A stretch of DNA of 64,000 bases from Microbacterium sp. Root61. GTDB taxonomy: Bacteria; Actinomycetota; Actinomycetes; Actinomycetales; Microbacteriaceae. A program made the translations under genes and the position numbers. Of this stretch, positions 10,502-18,991 are shown in pieces. The notes beneath the pieces were generated by a model. The model did not search any database, was not told the DNA's origin, and was given only the letters and a program-made list of their open reading frames with translations. How positions within the stretch are numbered: the stretch's first letter is position 1; the number at the start of each line of letters is the position of its first letter. Location: contig NZ_LMGU01000001.1 of the NCBI RefSeq assembly GCF_001427525.1, positions 2,601,760-2,665,759 of the forward strand. The letters are read 5' to 3'.

Positions 10502-11278
10502 GTGCGCTTTCGCACCCTCGCCCGCCTTCGCAACGTCCACCACGCGAAGCGGAATCTGACCACCGCCACCATCGCCATCGCCCTCGTCGCCGCAACGGGC
10601 ATCTCCTTCGGAGCCGCCGCGAGCGCCGTGGCCGCCACTGCACCGGCCGAAACTCCCGCCGCGACCGTCGTCGCCACGGTCGAGCGGCCCATCGATCAGG
10701 ATGCCGCGTTCAACGTCGTGGTCGCTTCCGCCGTCGAGAAGTCCGCCGCCGGCAAGGTCGACGCGACCACCCTGACGCAGCGCATCAGCGAGCTCGACGA
10801 CTCCTCCTCCCTGCCCGACCGCTCGGTGCGCGTGCTCACGCGCCTGGTCCGCGAGTCGGCGGCCGAGGTCGCCACGGCGGTCTCCGCGTACAACGCCCAG
10901 GCCGCGGCCGAAGCTGCCGCCGCTGCAGCCGCTGCCGCACAGGCGGCCGCCGACGCACTCGCCCAGGCCAACACTCCCGACGGCGCCCGCGCCACCGCGC
11001 GTGCCATGGCCGCCTCCTCCTATGGCTGGGGCGACGCCCAGTTCTCCTGCCTCAGTTCGCTGTGGCAGAAGGAGTCGAGCTGGAACTACCAGGCATACAA
11101 CCCGAGCGGTGCCACCGGTATCCCGCAGGCGCTCCCCGGCTCGAAGATGGCCTCGTCCGGCTCGGACTGGGCGACCAGCGCCACCACCCAGATCAGCTGG
11201 GGCCTGGGTTACATCGCGTCCGTCTACGGCACGCCGTGCTCGGCCTGGGGCCACTCCCAGTCGTTCAACTGGTACTGA
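10502..11278 (+). CDS. Secreted transglycosylase-like (aggregation-promoting factor type) protein
   Basis: A 258-residue secreted protein. A basic N-terminus and a hydrophobic core (ATIAIALVAATGISFGAAAS) form a signal peptide. A helical, very Ala-rich middle at about residues 130-165 looks like a coiled-coil spacer. The C-terminal 80 residues resemble the lytic-transglycosylase fold of aggregation-promoting factors: LWQKESSWNYQAYNPSGATG has the catalytic-type Glu and the SGA-G motif, and the protein ends in FNWY. It probably cleaves or binds peptidoglycan outside the cell. The GTG at 10502 is chosen because it gives a proper signal peptide and has GGAG upstream; in-frame codons further upstream would add a tail without signal features. 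Confidence 0.85.
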   Translation: MRFRTLARLRNVHHAKRNLTTATIAIALVAATGISFGAAASAVAATAPAETPAATVVATVERPIDQDAAFNVVVASAVEKSAAGKVDATTLTQRISELDDSSSLPDRSVRVLTRLVRESAAEVATAVSAYNAQAAAEAAAAAAAAAQAAADALAQANTPDGARATARAMAASSYGWGDAQFSCLSSLWQKESSWNYQAYNPSGATGIPQALPGSKMASSGSDWATSATTQISWGLGYIASVYGTPCSAWGHSQSFNWY

Positions 11279-11323
11279 TCCGCGCGTCCGGCCGCAGCAT
11301 CCGGAACCCCTCGCTCATCTCCG

Positions 11324-11390
11324 CGAGACTGCACCGGGACGTCGAGACCGCGGGAATCACCCGGTGTCTCGACCCCCGGTTGCAGTCTCG
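11324..11390. terminator. Bidirectional terminator between convergent genes
   Basis: CGAGACTGCA at 11324 pairs with TGCAGTCTCG ending at 11390, and inner segments including GTCGAGAC and GTCTCGAC also pair, making a long imperfect stem. It lies between the transglycosylase-like gene (plus) and the end of the mrp operon (minus). Confidence 0.75.
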
Positions 11391-11415
11391 GCGTCTCAGC
11401 GATGCCGGACGGTCC

Positions 11416-11772
11416 TCAGCCGCCCGCTCCTGGCGGCGTCTCGCGGGATTCGGCGAGTTCGTCCACCAGGAGTGAGCGCTCATCGATGGTGCCGTTGCGG
11501 TACGCCTGTCGCCCCACCATGTGCGCGGACAGCGGCGCGGTCGCGAGCTGGATGAGCACGACCGGCACGAGGAATGCGACCACCGGCCAAGAGCGCAGCG
11601 ACAGCGCGATCGCGAGGCAGATCAGGATGAGCCCGAGCACCTGCGGCTTGGTCGCCGCGTGCAGTCGGGTCGGCACGTCGCGGAAGCGCAGCAGACCGAT
11701 CGCCGCGGTGAGGCACAGCAGGGCGCCGATCAGGATCAGCACGAGAGAAACGGTGTCCAGGATCTCGTTCAT
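11416..11772 (-). CDS. mnhG: Na+/H+ antiporter subunit G
   Basis: A 118-residue membrane protein and the last gene of the mrp/mnh operon. It has three hydrophobic segments, and GLLRFRDVPTRLHAATKPQ is the characteristic MnhG/PhaG motif. The start ATG overlaps the mnhF stop (ATGA). The Mrp complex is a multisubunit secondary antiporter exporting Na+ (sometimes K+) in exchange for protons, supporting pH and salt tolerance. The short C-terminal tail after the last helix is cytoplasmic and variable. Confidence 0.93.
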   Translation of the reverse strand: MNEILDTVSLVLILIGALLCLTAAIGLLRFRDVPTRLHAATKPQVLGLILICLAIALSLRSWPVVAFLVPVVLIQLATAPLSAHMVGRQAYRNGTIDERSLLVDELAESRETPPGAGG

Positions 11773-12038
11773 CGCTGCTCGTTGTCCCTTCTCGCGACGA
11801 ATCGCGCGATCGAGATCGAGCCGAACACGCCTACGGCGGCGATGATCAGCAGCACCGGCAGCGTGCGCGTGTGGTGGTTGATCGCCATCTCGGAGCCCAG
11901 CACGCACATCACCAGCGTGAGCAGCACATCGGATGCCACGGCTCGATCCAGGATCGACGGCCCGCGCACGATCCGCACCACCGTCAGCAGCGCGGCGAGC
12001 GAGAACACGACGTAGATCGTGATGAGCATCGGGTTCAC
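11769..12038 (-). CDS. mnhF: Na+/H+ antiporter subunit F
   Basis: An 89-residue protein with three membrane segments. VRIVRGPSILDRAVASDVLL is the family's conserved core. The GTG at 12038 is chosen because GGAGG lies 6 nt upstream; the ATG at 12029 would give a product three residues shorter. It overlaps mnhG by 4 nt and mnhE by 4 nt, so the operon is translationally coupled throughout. Confidence 0.93.
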   Translation of the reverse strand: MNPMLITIYVVFSLAALLTVVRIVRGPSILDRAVASDVLLTLVMCVLGSEMAINHHTRTLPVLLIIAAVGVFGSISIARFVARRDNEQR

Positions 12039-12610
12039 GAGCGTCCTCCCGTCGACGCCGGGGCCGCGGCATCCCGCACCTTCACGACCTGTGCGCGCGA
12101 ACCCACGGCCATGACGATCCGCTTCTCCCACCGCAGCACGCCTGCGCGCTGCTTCTCGACGGCCTCCGCCGACCGGACGCCGATGATGTGCAGATACAGG
12201 ATGCGGCGATCGCGATCGGCCTCGAGGATCAGCGAGCCGGGGATGAGGGATGCTGTGACCGCGACGTGCGTCATGATCAGGTCGTCGTCGGTGCGGAGTT
12301 GAACGGCGATGATCGCAGCACCCGGCTGACGGCGGAAGTCCAGCACCTGCCACGCGACGGTGAGCGATCCGATGACGAGCGCCGCGACGAACTCGACCAC
12401 GAACACGAGGCCGTGCCAGATGTTGACGCGACCGGAAAGCTCCACCGGCGGGAGCCGGAAGATCCGGGTCACGAAGATCGCCGCGAGCAGGCCCGTCACG
12501 AACGCGACGACCGTGAACTGGCCCCACAGCAGCATCCACAGCGCGATCAGCCACACGAAGAAGGGCAGCTGCCGCCACAGCTGCTGCATCCGTCCGGCCT
12601 GCGGGCTCAC
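12035..12610 (-). CDS. mnhE: Na+/H+ antiporter subunit E
   Basis: A 191-residue MnhE/PhaE protein. Two or three N-terminal membrane segments (FFVWLIALWMLLWGQF and following) are followed by a soluble domain with the conserved stretch THVAVTASLIPGSLILEAD. GTG at 12610 overlaps the mnhD stop (GTGA) and has GGAGG 7 nt upstream. A Met at residue 8 is a weaker alternative start. Confidence 0.92.
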   Translation of the reverse strand: MSPQAGRMQQLWRQLPFFVWLIALWMLLWGQFTVVAFVTGLLAAIFVTRIFRLPPVELSGRVNIWHGLVFVVEFVAALVIGSLTVAWQVLDFRRQPGAAIIAVQLRTDDDLIMTHVAVTASLIPGSLILEADRDRRILYLHIIGVRSAEAVEKQRAGVLRWEKRIVMAVGSRAQVVKVRDAAAPASTGGRS

Positions 12611-14166
12611 TGCCCCGCCTCCTTCTCGAGCTGGACGAGACTGAGCGGCTCCAGCAGTGACGCACCGATGCGCTCGCACACCTCGTACAGGGGTCCGGCG
12701 AAGACCGTGAGGGCGAGAGTCACCACGACCATGCCGGCCGTCGCGGCGGTCATGATGCGCGGGATGACGCGGCGCTCCGTCTGCACTCCCGCGGGAGCTC
12801 CGCCGAGGTAGGAGATGCGCGCCTCCGTCTCGGCCGAGTCCTCCTCCTCGCGCCAGAACGCCAGGTTCCACGCGCGCATCAGCGCGTACAGCGTCAGCAG
12901 CGACGTCACGATGCCGGCCACGATCAGCACCATCATCAGCGGTGTGCCCACCGAGGCCGCCGCGTCGAACAGCGCGAACTTGCCGATGAACCCGGAGAAC
13001 GGCGGCAGCCCGCCCAGGTTGACGGCCGGGATGAAGTACAGCACGGCGATCACGGGGGCCGCGCGCATCAGCCCCTTGATCTTCAGGATCGACGTACTGC
13101 CCGCCCGACGCTCGATCAGCCCGACCGCGAGGAACAGCGTGGTCTGCACCACGATGTGGTGGACCATGTAGTAGATCGTGGCCCCGATCGCCGCAGGTGT
13201 GGCGATCGCCAACCCGAACACCATGTAGCCGACATGGCTGACCAGGGTGAACGACAGGATGCGTTTGAGCTCCGCCTGTGCGACGGCACCGAGCACCCCC
13301 ACGATCATCGTGGCCAGCGCCACCACCAGCAGCAGAGTGTTGACGTCGTTGTCCTGGAAGATCTCGGTCTCGGTGCGGATCATCGCGTAGACGCCGACCT
13401 TGGTCAGCAGGCCCGCGAACACCGCCGTGACCGGCGCCGGGGCGGTCGGGTACGAGTCCGGCAGCCAGAACGACAGCGGGAAGACGGCCGCCTTGATGCT
13501 GAAGGCGAGCAGCAGCATCACATGCAGCACGAGCTGCATCTCCTGCGGAAGCTCGGTCATCCGCATCGAGAGCTGGACGATGTTGACCGTTCCGAGGGCG
13601 CCGTAGATCATCGCGATCGCCGCGAGGAACAGGATCGAGGAGACGAGCGAGACGACGATGTAGACGACGCCGGTGCGGATGCGGTTCTCGGTGCTGCCGA
13701 GGGTGATCAGCACGTACGAGGCCACGAGGAGGATCTCGAATCCGACGTACAGGTTGAACAGGTCACCGGCGATGAACGCGTTGAAGATGCCGGCGGCGAG
13801 GATCAGGTACGACGGGTGGAAGATCGACACCGGGGTGTCGTCGTCGCCGTCCGCGGCGCCCTGGCCGACGGAGAACAGCAGCACCGCGAGCAGCACGATG
13901 CTCGAGACCACGACGAGCAGGGCGGCCAGCCGGTCGACGTACAGCACGATCCCGAATGGGATCGGCCATCCGCCCACGGACACTGCGATCGGCTGGTCCC
14001 CGGTGTCCACCACGTACAGCAGCACCGCGGCGATCACGAGCACCAGCGTCAGGGTGATGATCGAGACGACCACCTGGGTGCGCCGATGGCGGCCGGCGAT
14101 CAGGGCGACCGCCGCCCCCATCAGGGGGAGGGCGACGAGGAGGGGAACCAGCGCGCTGACGTTCAT
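12607..14166 (-). CDS. mnhD: Na+/H+ antiporter subunit D
   Basis: A 519-residue protein of about 14 membrane helices, homologous to the proton-pumping subunits NuoL/M/N of complex I. Conserved charged positions inside helices appear in the regions ILLVASYVLITLGSTENR and PLSFWLPDSYPTAPAPVTAV, the latter the classic antiporter-like motif. Its ATG overlaps the mnhC stop. It forms one of the two proton pathways of the Mrp complex. Confidence 0.95.
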   Translation of the reverse strand: MNVSALVPLLVALPLMGAAVALIAGRHRRTQVVVSIITLTLVLVIAAVLLYVVDTGDQPIAVSVGGWPIPFGIVLYVDRLAALLVVVSSIVLLAVLLFSVGQGAADGDDDTPVSIFHPSYLILAAGIFNAFIAGDLFNLYVGFEILLVASYVLITLGSTENRIRTGVVYIVVSLVSSILFLAAIAMIYGALGTVNIVQLSMRMTELPQEMQLVLHVMLLLAFSIKAAVFPLSFWLPDSYPTAPAPVTAVFAGLLTKVGVYAMIRTETEIFQDNDVNTLLLVVALATMIVGVLGAVAQAELKRILSFTLVSHVGYMVFGLAIATPAAIGATIYYMVHHIVVQTTLFLAVGLIERRAGSTSILKIKGLMRAAPVIAVLYFIPAVNLGGLPPFSGFIGKFALFDAAASVGTPLMMVLIVAGIVTSLLTLYALMRAWNLAFWREEEDSAETEARISYLGGAPAGVQTERRVIPRIMTAATAGMVVVTLALTVFAGPLYEVCERIGASLLEPLSLVQLEKEAGQ

Positions 14167-14699
14167 CGGTCGCCGCCGTTCGGATCGGCGTGAGGCCGGT
14201 CTGTCGGAGCGTCGTCGCGCAGCCCGGTCACATCGCCGCTGCCGAGGATCATGATCGGCGAGGTCTCCATACCCACGAAGTCGGTGGGCAGGTCGTCCGT
14301 GTCGTCCTCGTTGTCGTCATCCATCGTGTCTTCGTCTTCGATGCCGCGTTCACGGATCGCGATGTCCTCGGCGTCGTCCTCGACGGTGTCCGCCTGGCCG
14401 AGCTGCCACGAGCGGTAGATGAGGGCCAGCAGGAACGCCGAGACCGCAAACGTGATCACGATGGCGGTGAGCGTGAGGGCCTGCGGCAGCGGGTCGGACA
14501 TGTCTTCGGGGGATGCCGCGGCCCCGAAGAACGGCGCGACGCCCGGCTTGCCCATCACGATGAGCAGCAGCAGGTTGGTGGCGTTGCCCAGCAGCAGGAA
14601 CCCGATCAGCACGCGGGTCAGACTGCGTTCGAGCATCGCGTACACACCGCACGCGAACAGCACCGCCATCACGACGATCAGGACGAGCGAGACGTTCAT
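14163..14699 (-). CDS. mnhC: Na+/H+ antiporter subunit C with an acidic C-terminal extension
   Basis: A 178-residue protein, NuoK-like. Three membrane helices occupy about residues 1-105, with GFLLLGNATNLLLLIVMG as the core. The rest is a 65-70-residue hydrophilic tail very rich in Asp and Glu (for example DEDTMDDDNEDDTDDLPTDF). Typical MnhC proteins are near 115 residues, so the tail is an addition. It is overlapped by both neighbours. Confidence 0.93.
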   Translation of the reverse strand: MNVSLVLIVVMAVLFACGVYAMLERSLTRVLIGFLLLGNATNLLLLIVMGKPGVAPFFGAAASPEDMSDPLPQALTLTAIVITFAVSAFLLALIYRSWQLGQADTVEDDAEDIAIRERGIEDEDTMDDDNEDDTDDLPTDFVGMETSPIMILGSGDVTGLRDDAPTDRPHADPNGGDR

Positions 14700-17698
14700 G
14701 AAGGACTCACCCCACTCTGTCGCGGAGCGGTCGTGCGCAGTGCCTGCGCCTGGCGGTCGACCTCGGCGCCGAGGCTGCGCAGCACGTCGAGCACGAGCCC
14801 GATGACCACGAGGTACACGCCGATGTCGAAGATCGTGGAGGTCACGAACTCGATGTGACCGAGGACGGGGATGTCGGCCTCGAAGAAGGCGCTGGTGAGA
14901 GGCGAGAGTCCGAAGAACAGCGGGACCACCGCGCAGCCGACGGCCAGCGTCATGCCGACGCCGAGCAGTCGTCCGGCATCCGTCGGTGCCGCCGCGCCCA
15001 GCTCGTAGCGTCCGCCTGCGACGTACCGCATGACCAGCGCCATGCCCGCCACGAGCCCGCCGGCGAAGCCGCCGCCCGGGAGGTTGTGCCCCGCGAACAG
15101 CAGGTACAGCGACACGATGATGATGGTGTGGAAGAGGATGCGGACGATCACCTCGAGCATGATCGACCGGTTCTCGGGTCGCACCCGCTGGCCGCCGACG
15201 AGCCACGCCTGCGGCTGGCGGCGACCGCCGTCGATGCGAGGGCGGATGCCCTCGTCGGTCTCGACCAGGGGGCGGCGCGTGCGGCGTGAGCCGGCAGGCA
15301 GCGGGGCGGTGAGGGTCGAGAGCGTGTCGGCGCGATGGGTGACGAAGACGAGGGATGCCACGCCCGTGGCCGCGAGGATCAGCACCGACAGCTCGCCCAT
15401 GGTGTCCCACCCGCGGAGGTCGACGAGGGCGACGTTGACGACGTTCTTGCCGTGACCCAGCTCGTAGGCCAGCTCGGGGAACGACTCGGAGATCGGCTTG
15501 ACGTTGCGCGCGGCGGTCGCCACCACCGCGACGACGGCCATGGTCACACCCACCGCGACGGCGATCAGCGCACGGGCGACCGGCCAGACCGAGGCGTTGT
15601 GCTCGCCCATGCGCGCCGGGATCCGCCGCAGCACCAGGGCGAACGCGACGAGCGTCACGGTCTCGACCAGGATCTGCGTGAGAGCCAGGTCGGGGGCGCC
15701 GCTGGTCGCGAACAACATGACCATGCCGAGGCCGGTGACCGAGACGAGCACGACCCCGGTGTAGCGTTTGCGCGCCCGCACGGCGATGAGTCCTGCGACG
15801 ATCATGATCGGGGCCACGACCAGCTGCATCGGCGTGTGGAACAGGTCCAGCTGCGCCTTCCAGTCGTCTCCGGCCAGCAGTGCGGTGCCCTCCGCGGCGA
15901 CGAAGACGATGAAGATCGTGCCGACGTACACCGGCAGCGAGCCGCGCTGCGTGAAGGTCGTGGTCACGACCGAGAGACGCGCGATGCCGCGCAGCAGTGC
16001 GTTGTACACGTCGGCCGCGGTGAACGGCAGCACGCGCATCCGCGGCATCCAGGATCTGGTGAACCAGAAGACGACTGCACCGACGGTCAGCGCGGCCAGC
16101 GAGATCCACAGCGCCGGTTCGAGTCCGTGCCAGAGAGCCAGGTGGTAGGCGTGGTCCGGCGGCGGGACGCCGGGCGTCGAGGCCGGGAGGGTGGTGGAGT
16201 ACCCCTGCAGCGAGGCATCCATGATCGGAGACAGGATGCCGGCGATGACGGTGATGACGGCCAGCAGCACCGGGGCGCCGAGGAAGCCGATGGGCGGGTC
16301 CGGCCACGGCGTCGGCGGCAGGGCCGTGCGCGCGCCTCGTCCGCCACGACCGGAGCGGACGGCGTCGGCGCCGGCCGGAGTGGGTGCGGCGACCTTCTTC
16401 GTCCAGAACGCGCCCCAGAGGAAGCGGATGCCGTAGCCGGCGGTGAGCACGGAGCCCAGGGCAACACCGACCAGCGCCACGATGCCCCACACGGCACCGC
16501 CCTGAGCCTCGTTCAGAAGCGCGGTGATCGCGCCCTCCTTGGCGACGAAGCCGATCGTCGGGATGACGCCGACCATCGAGGCGACCGCGATGAACGAGGC
16601 GACCGCCATGACCGGAGCCTGGCGCCCGACGCCGCTGAGCTCGCTGATGTCGCGGGTCGACAGCTGCCGGTCGATCACACCGACGACGAGGAAGAGGGCG
16701 GACTTGAAGAGGGCATGACCGATCAGGAGCGCGAGACCGGCGAGCGCGGCATCCTGGGTGCCGTAGCCGAGCACGACGGTCAGCAGGCCCAGCTGACTCA
16801 CGGTGCCGAAGGCGAGGATGCGCTTGAGGTCGGTCTCGCGCAGGGCCTGCACGCCGCCCAGCAGCATCGTGAAGACGCCGAGCGAGATGACGATGGGGCG
16901 CCACGGGGCCGCGATCGCGAACACCGGCGCGAGGCGGGCGATGAGGTAGATGCCCGCCTTCACCATCGCCGCGGCGTGGAGGTACGCGCTGACCGGGGTC
17001 GGCGCGGCCATTGCTCCGGGAAGCCAGAAGTGGAACGGGAAGATGGCCGACTTGCTCAGCGCTCCGACCAGCAGCAGGATCAGCGCGGCATCGATCACAG
17101 GTCCGGTCGGTGCCATGGCGAGGATGCCGGACAGACTCGAGGTGCCGGTCTCCACGACCATCAGCACGACGCCGATCAGCATGACCAGTCCGCCGAGCGT
17201 GGTGACCAGCAGGGCCTGGAGCGCGGCGCGACGGCTCGCTCCGCGGCGGTGGTAGTACCCGATCAGCAGGTAGGACAGGATGCTGGTGATCTCCCAGAAC
17301 ATCACCAGCACGACGAGGTCGTCGGTGAGCACCAGCCCGTACATGGCGCCGGCGAAGGCGAGGAGCACGGCAGAGAACTGGCCGAGGCCCTCGGTCTTGC
17401 CCCGGAAATACCAGCGGCAGTAGATCATCACGAGCGCGCCGACACCCGTGACGATCAGGGTCATCACCCACGCGAGGGTGTCCATCCGCATCGACAGCGA
17501 GATGCCGAGCGACGGGATCCAGTCGAAGGACTCGAACGGCGTGTGACCGCTCTGCACCTCGGGCGTGAGCCACAGCGTGTGCGCGAATGCCGCAACCGGG
17601 AGCAGCGCGGCGACGTAGAACGCGCGGGCGCCGATGCGGCGCACCAGCCACGGGAGTGCCAGAGGAAGGATCGCGAACGCGCCGAGGAGGATCAGCAT
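14696..17698 (-). CDS. mnhA: Na+/H+ antiporter subunit A fused to subunit B
   Basis: A 1000-residue protein and the first gene of the operon. The N-terminal part of about 750 residues is NuoL-like, with PFHFWLPGAMAAPTPVSAYL as the proton-channel motif. It continues into an MrpA C-terminal domain, and at about residues 840-985 into an MrpB domain beginning MLEVIVRILFHTIIIVSLYL and containing GHNLPGGGFAGGLVAG. No separate mnhB exists, and the gene order A(B)-C-D-E-F-G is the compact actinobacterial form. ATG at 17698 starts in a good hydrophobic N-terminus. Confidence 0.95.
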   Translation of the reverse strand: MLILLGAFAILPLALPWLVRRIGARAFYVAALLPVAAFAHTLWLTPEVQSGHTPFESFDWIPSLGISLSMRMDTLAWVMTLIVTGVGALVMIYCRWYFRGKTEGLGQFSAVLLAFAGAMYGLVLTDDLVVLVMFWEITSILSYLLIGYYHRRGASRRAALQALLVTTLGGLVMLIGVVLMVVETGTSSLSGILAMAPTGPVIDAALILLLVGALSKSAIFPFHFWLPGAMAAPTPVSAYLHAAAMVKAGIYLIARLAPVFAIAAPWRPIVISLGVFTMLLGGVQALRETDLKRILAFGTVSQLGLLTVVLGYGTQDAALAGLALLIGHALFKSALFLVVGVIDRQLSTRDISELSGVGRQAPVMAVASFIAVASMVGVIPTIGFVAKEGAITALLNEAQGGAVWGIVALVGVALGSVLTAGYGIRFLWGAFWTKKVAAPTPAGADAVRSGRGGRGARTALPPTPWPDPPIGFLGAPVLLAVITVIAGILSPIMDASLQGYSTTLPASTPGVPPPDHAYHLALWHGLEPALWISLAALTVGAVVFWFTRSWMPRMRVLPFTAADVYNALLRGIARLSVVTTTFTQRGSLPVYVGTIFIVFVAAEGTALLAGDDWKAQLDLFHTPMQLVVAPIMIVAGLIAVRARKRYTGVVLVSVTGLGMVMLFATSGAPDLALTQILVETVTLVAFALVLRRIPARMGEHNASVWPVARALIAVAVGVTMAVVAVVATAARNVKPISESFPELAYELGHGKNVVNVALVDLRGWDTMGELSVLILAATGVASLVFVTHRADTLSTLTAPLPAGSRRTRRPLVETDEGIRPRIDGGRRQPQAWLVGGQRVRPENRSIMLEVIVRILFHTIIIVSLYLLFAGHNLPGGGFAGGLVAGMALVMRYVAGGRYELGAAAPTDAGRLLGVGMTLAVGCAVVPLFFGLSPLTSAFFEADIPVLGHIEFVTSTIFDIGVYLVVIGLVLDVLRSLGAEVDRQAQALRTTAPRQSGVSPS

Positions 17699-17768
17699 GG
17701 CTGCAGCCTCCTCATGGTCGTCGACGGCAGCGGAACGGGATGCTGCTCAGGCGATCGGGGTGACCTTT

Positions 17769-17774
17769 ATTCTA
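17769..17774 (-). promoter_or_regulatory. Candidate -10 element of the mrp operon
   Basis: TAGAAT reads on the minus strand about 70 nt upstream of mnhA. The -35 region is not convincing. This is the best promoter-like element between the operon and the lacI-type gene. Confidence 0.4.
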
Positions 17775-17818
17775 CGGGCGGCCGTTTCGTGCCGCCGACG
17801 TTCCTGGCCCCACACCGC

Positions 17819-17884
17819 CCCGCGAGATCACGAAAAGTGCTCGATCTAGGCCCCGAATGCGGCCACTTTCCGCGATTTCGCGGG
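17819..17884. terminator. Inverted repeat spanning the end of the LacI-family gene
   Basis: The 21-nt arms at 17819-17839 and 17864-17884 are complementary except for a few mismatches. The inner arm covers the last codons and the loop contains the stop of the LacI gene at 17846. It is the likely terminator for that gene before the mrp promoter region. Confidence 0.6.
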
Positions 17885-18931
17885 CTGATCGGGGGCGGGG
17901 CCGGTGGTGTTGCCCTCCCGGAATTCGCACGTGAAGAGGATGGATGCCGCATCCCGGCCCTCGAGCATGGCGGCCACGGCCTGCCCCGCCGCACGCCCCT
18001 TGTCCGTCGCGGGCTGCACGAGGGTGGTCAGCACGTATGGCGCCAGGCCGTCGACCACGATCCCGTCGAAGCCGGTGACGCTGAGGTCCTCGGGCACGCG
18101 CAGTCCCGCCTCTTCGGCGGCGCGCAGCACCCCGGCCGCGAGCAGGTCGCTCTGCGCGATGATCGCGGTGGGCCGGTCGGCGGGGTCGGCGAGCAGCACC
18201 CGACCGGCGGCGAGCCCCTCGTCGATCGAGCTCTTGACCGCGGCATAGGCAGGGGCATCCGGGAAGATGTCGCGCGCGCCGCGCAGCCGATCGCGGGTGA
18301 CGTCGACCTCGATGCCGGACTCGTCGACGATAAGACCGGGGATGCGCGCCCTGTCCTTCGGCAGCGACACGATCGCGACGCGCGCGTGGCCGAGCGAGCG
18401 GAGGTGGCTGGCCGCGTGCCGCTGCGCCTCGCGGTTGTCCAGACGGATCTGCGGGATGCCCTCGCCCGCATCGCCCTCGATCACGACGACCGGGATGCCG
18501 CGACCCCTGAGGATCTCGAGCGACTCGCGCATCCGACCGCTGCAGCCGATCAGCACTGCGGCATCGAGCGGCGCCGAGGTGACCGTCGGCTCGACGCCCG
18601 CGGGGCCATCGTCGCGCAGCAGGAGCAGTCCGGCCCCGAGCGCGGCGACGCCGTCGGTCAGGCCGTCCATCACGAGGATCTTCACCGGGTCCTGGAACGC
18701 GGCACCGAGGTGCTCCTCGAAGACGACCCCGACGATGCCCGAGCGCCCGCGCCGCAGCGAGGCGGCACGCGGATCCGGGCCGGTGTAGCCGAGCGACTCG
18801 GCGGCGTCCAGCACACGCCGGCGCGTGGCATCCGACACCGGCGTCTTGCCGCTGAAGACGACCGACGCCGTCGACGGGGATACGCCCGCCTGGCGGGCGA
18901 CGTCGAGGATGGTGGCTCTGCGGGTGCTCAT
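17846..18931 (-). CDS. LacI-family transcriptional regulator
   Basis: A 361-residue repressor. The N-terminal helix-turn-helix and hinge (TILDVARQAGVSPSTASVVF) are followed by a periplasmic-binding-protein-like effector domain with the family phrases LRSLGHARVAIV, PTAIIAQSDLLAAGVLRAA and VTGFDGI. ATG at 18931 starts directly at this domain; the longer upstream reading runs into the divergent gene. A -10 TACGAT lies 8 nt upstream, so the transcript is nearly leaderless. It is divergent from the MFS transporter at 18992 and probably represses it, with a sugar-like ligand inferred from the family. Confidence 0.93.
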   Translation of the reverse strand: MSTRRATILDVARQAGVSPSTASVVFSGKTPVSDATRRRVLDAAESLGYTGPDPRAASLRRGRSGIVGVVFEEHLGAAFQDPVKILVMDGLTDGVAALGAGLLLLRDDGPAGVEPTVTSAPLDAAVLIGCSGRMRESLEILRGRGIPVVVIEGDAGEGIPQIRLDNREAQRHAASHLRSLGHARVAIVSLPKDRARIPGLIVDESGIEVDVTRDRLRGARDIFPDAPAYAAVKSSIDEGLAAGRVLLADPADRPTAIIAQSDLLAAGVLRAAEEAGLRVPEDLSVTGFDGIVVDGLAPYVLTTLVQPATDKGRAAGQAVAAMLEGRDAASILFTCEFREGNTTGPAPDQPAKSRKVAAFGA

Positions 18932-18939
18932 CGAGATTG

Positions 18940-18986
18940 ATCGTACTCGGGGCAATTCCAGGCGTCGAATCGATTCGAGTACGCTT
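18940..18986. promoter_or_regulatory. Divergent lacI/MFS control region with operators
   Basis: A perfect 14-bp palindrome TCGAATCGATTCGA lies at 18966-18979, with the central CG typical of LacI-family operators. An inverted pair CGTACTCG (18942-18949) and CGAGTACG (18977-18984) overlaps both -10 elements: TACGAT for lacI at 18945-18940, and TACGCT for the MFS gene at 18981-18986. Binding would block both promoters. Confidence 0.65.
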
Positions 18987-18991
18987 TCTCC

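Noticed and set aside
15335..18940. A very long plus-strand open frame (about 1200 codons) opposite the mrp genes
   Set aside because: It is antisense to mnhA and the LacI gene, and the product is an Arg/Asp/His-rich sequence without domains. High GC leaves such frames open by chance.
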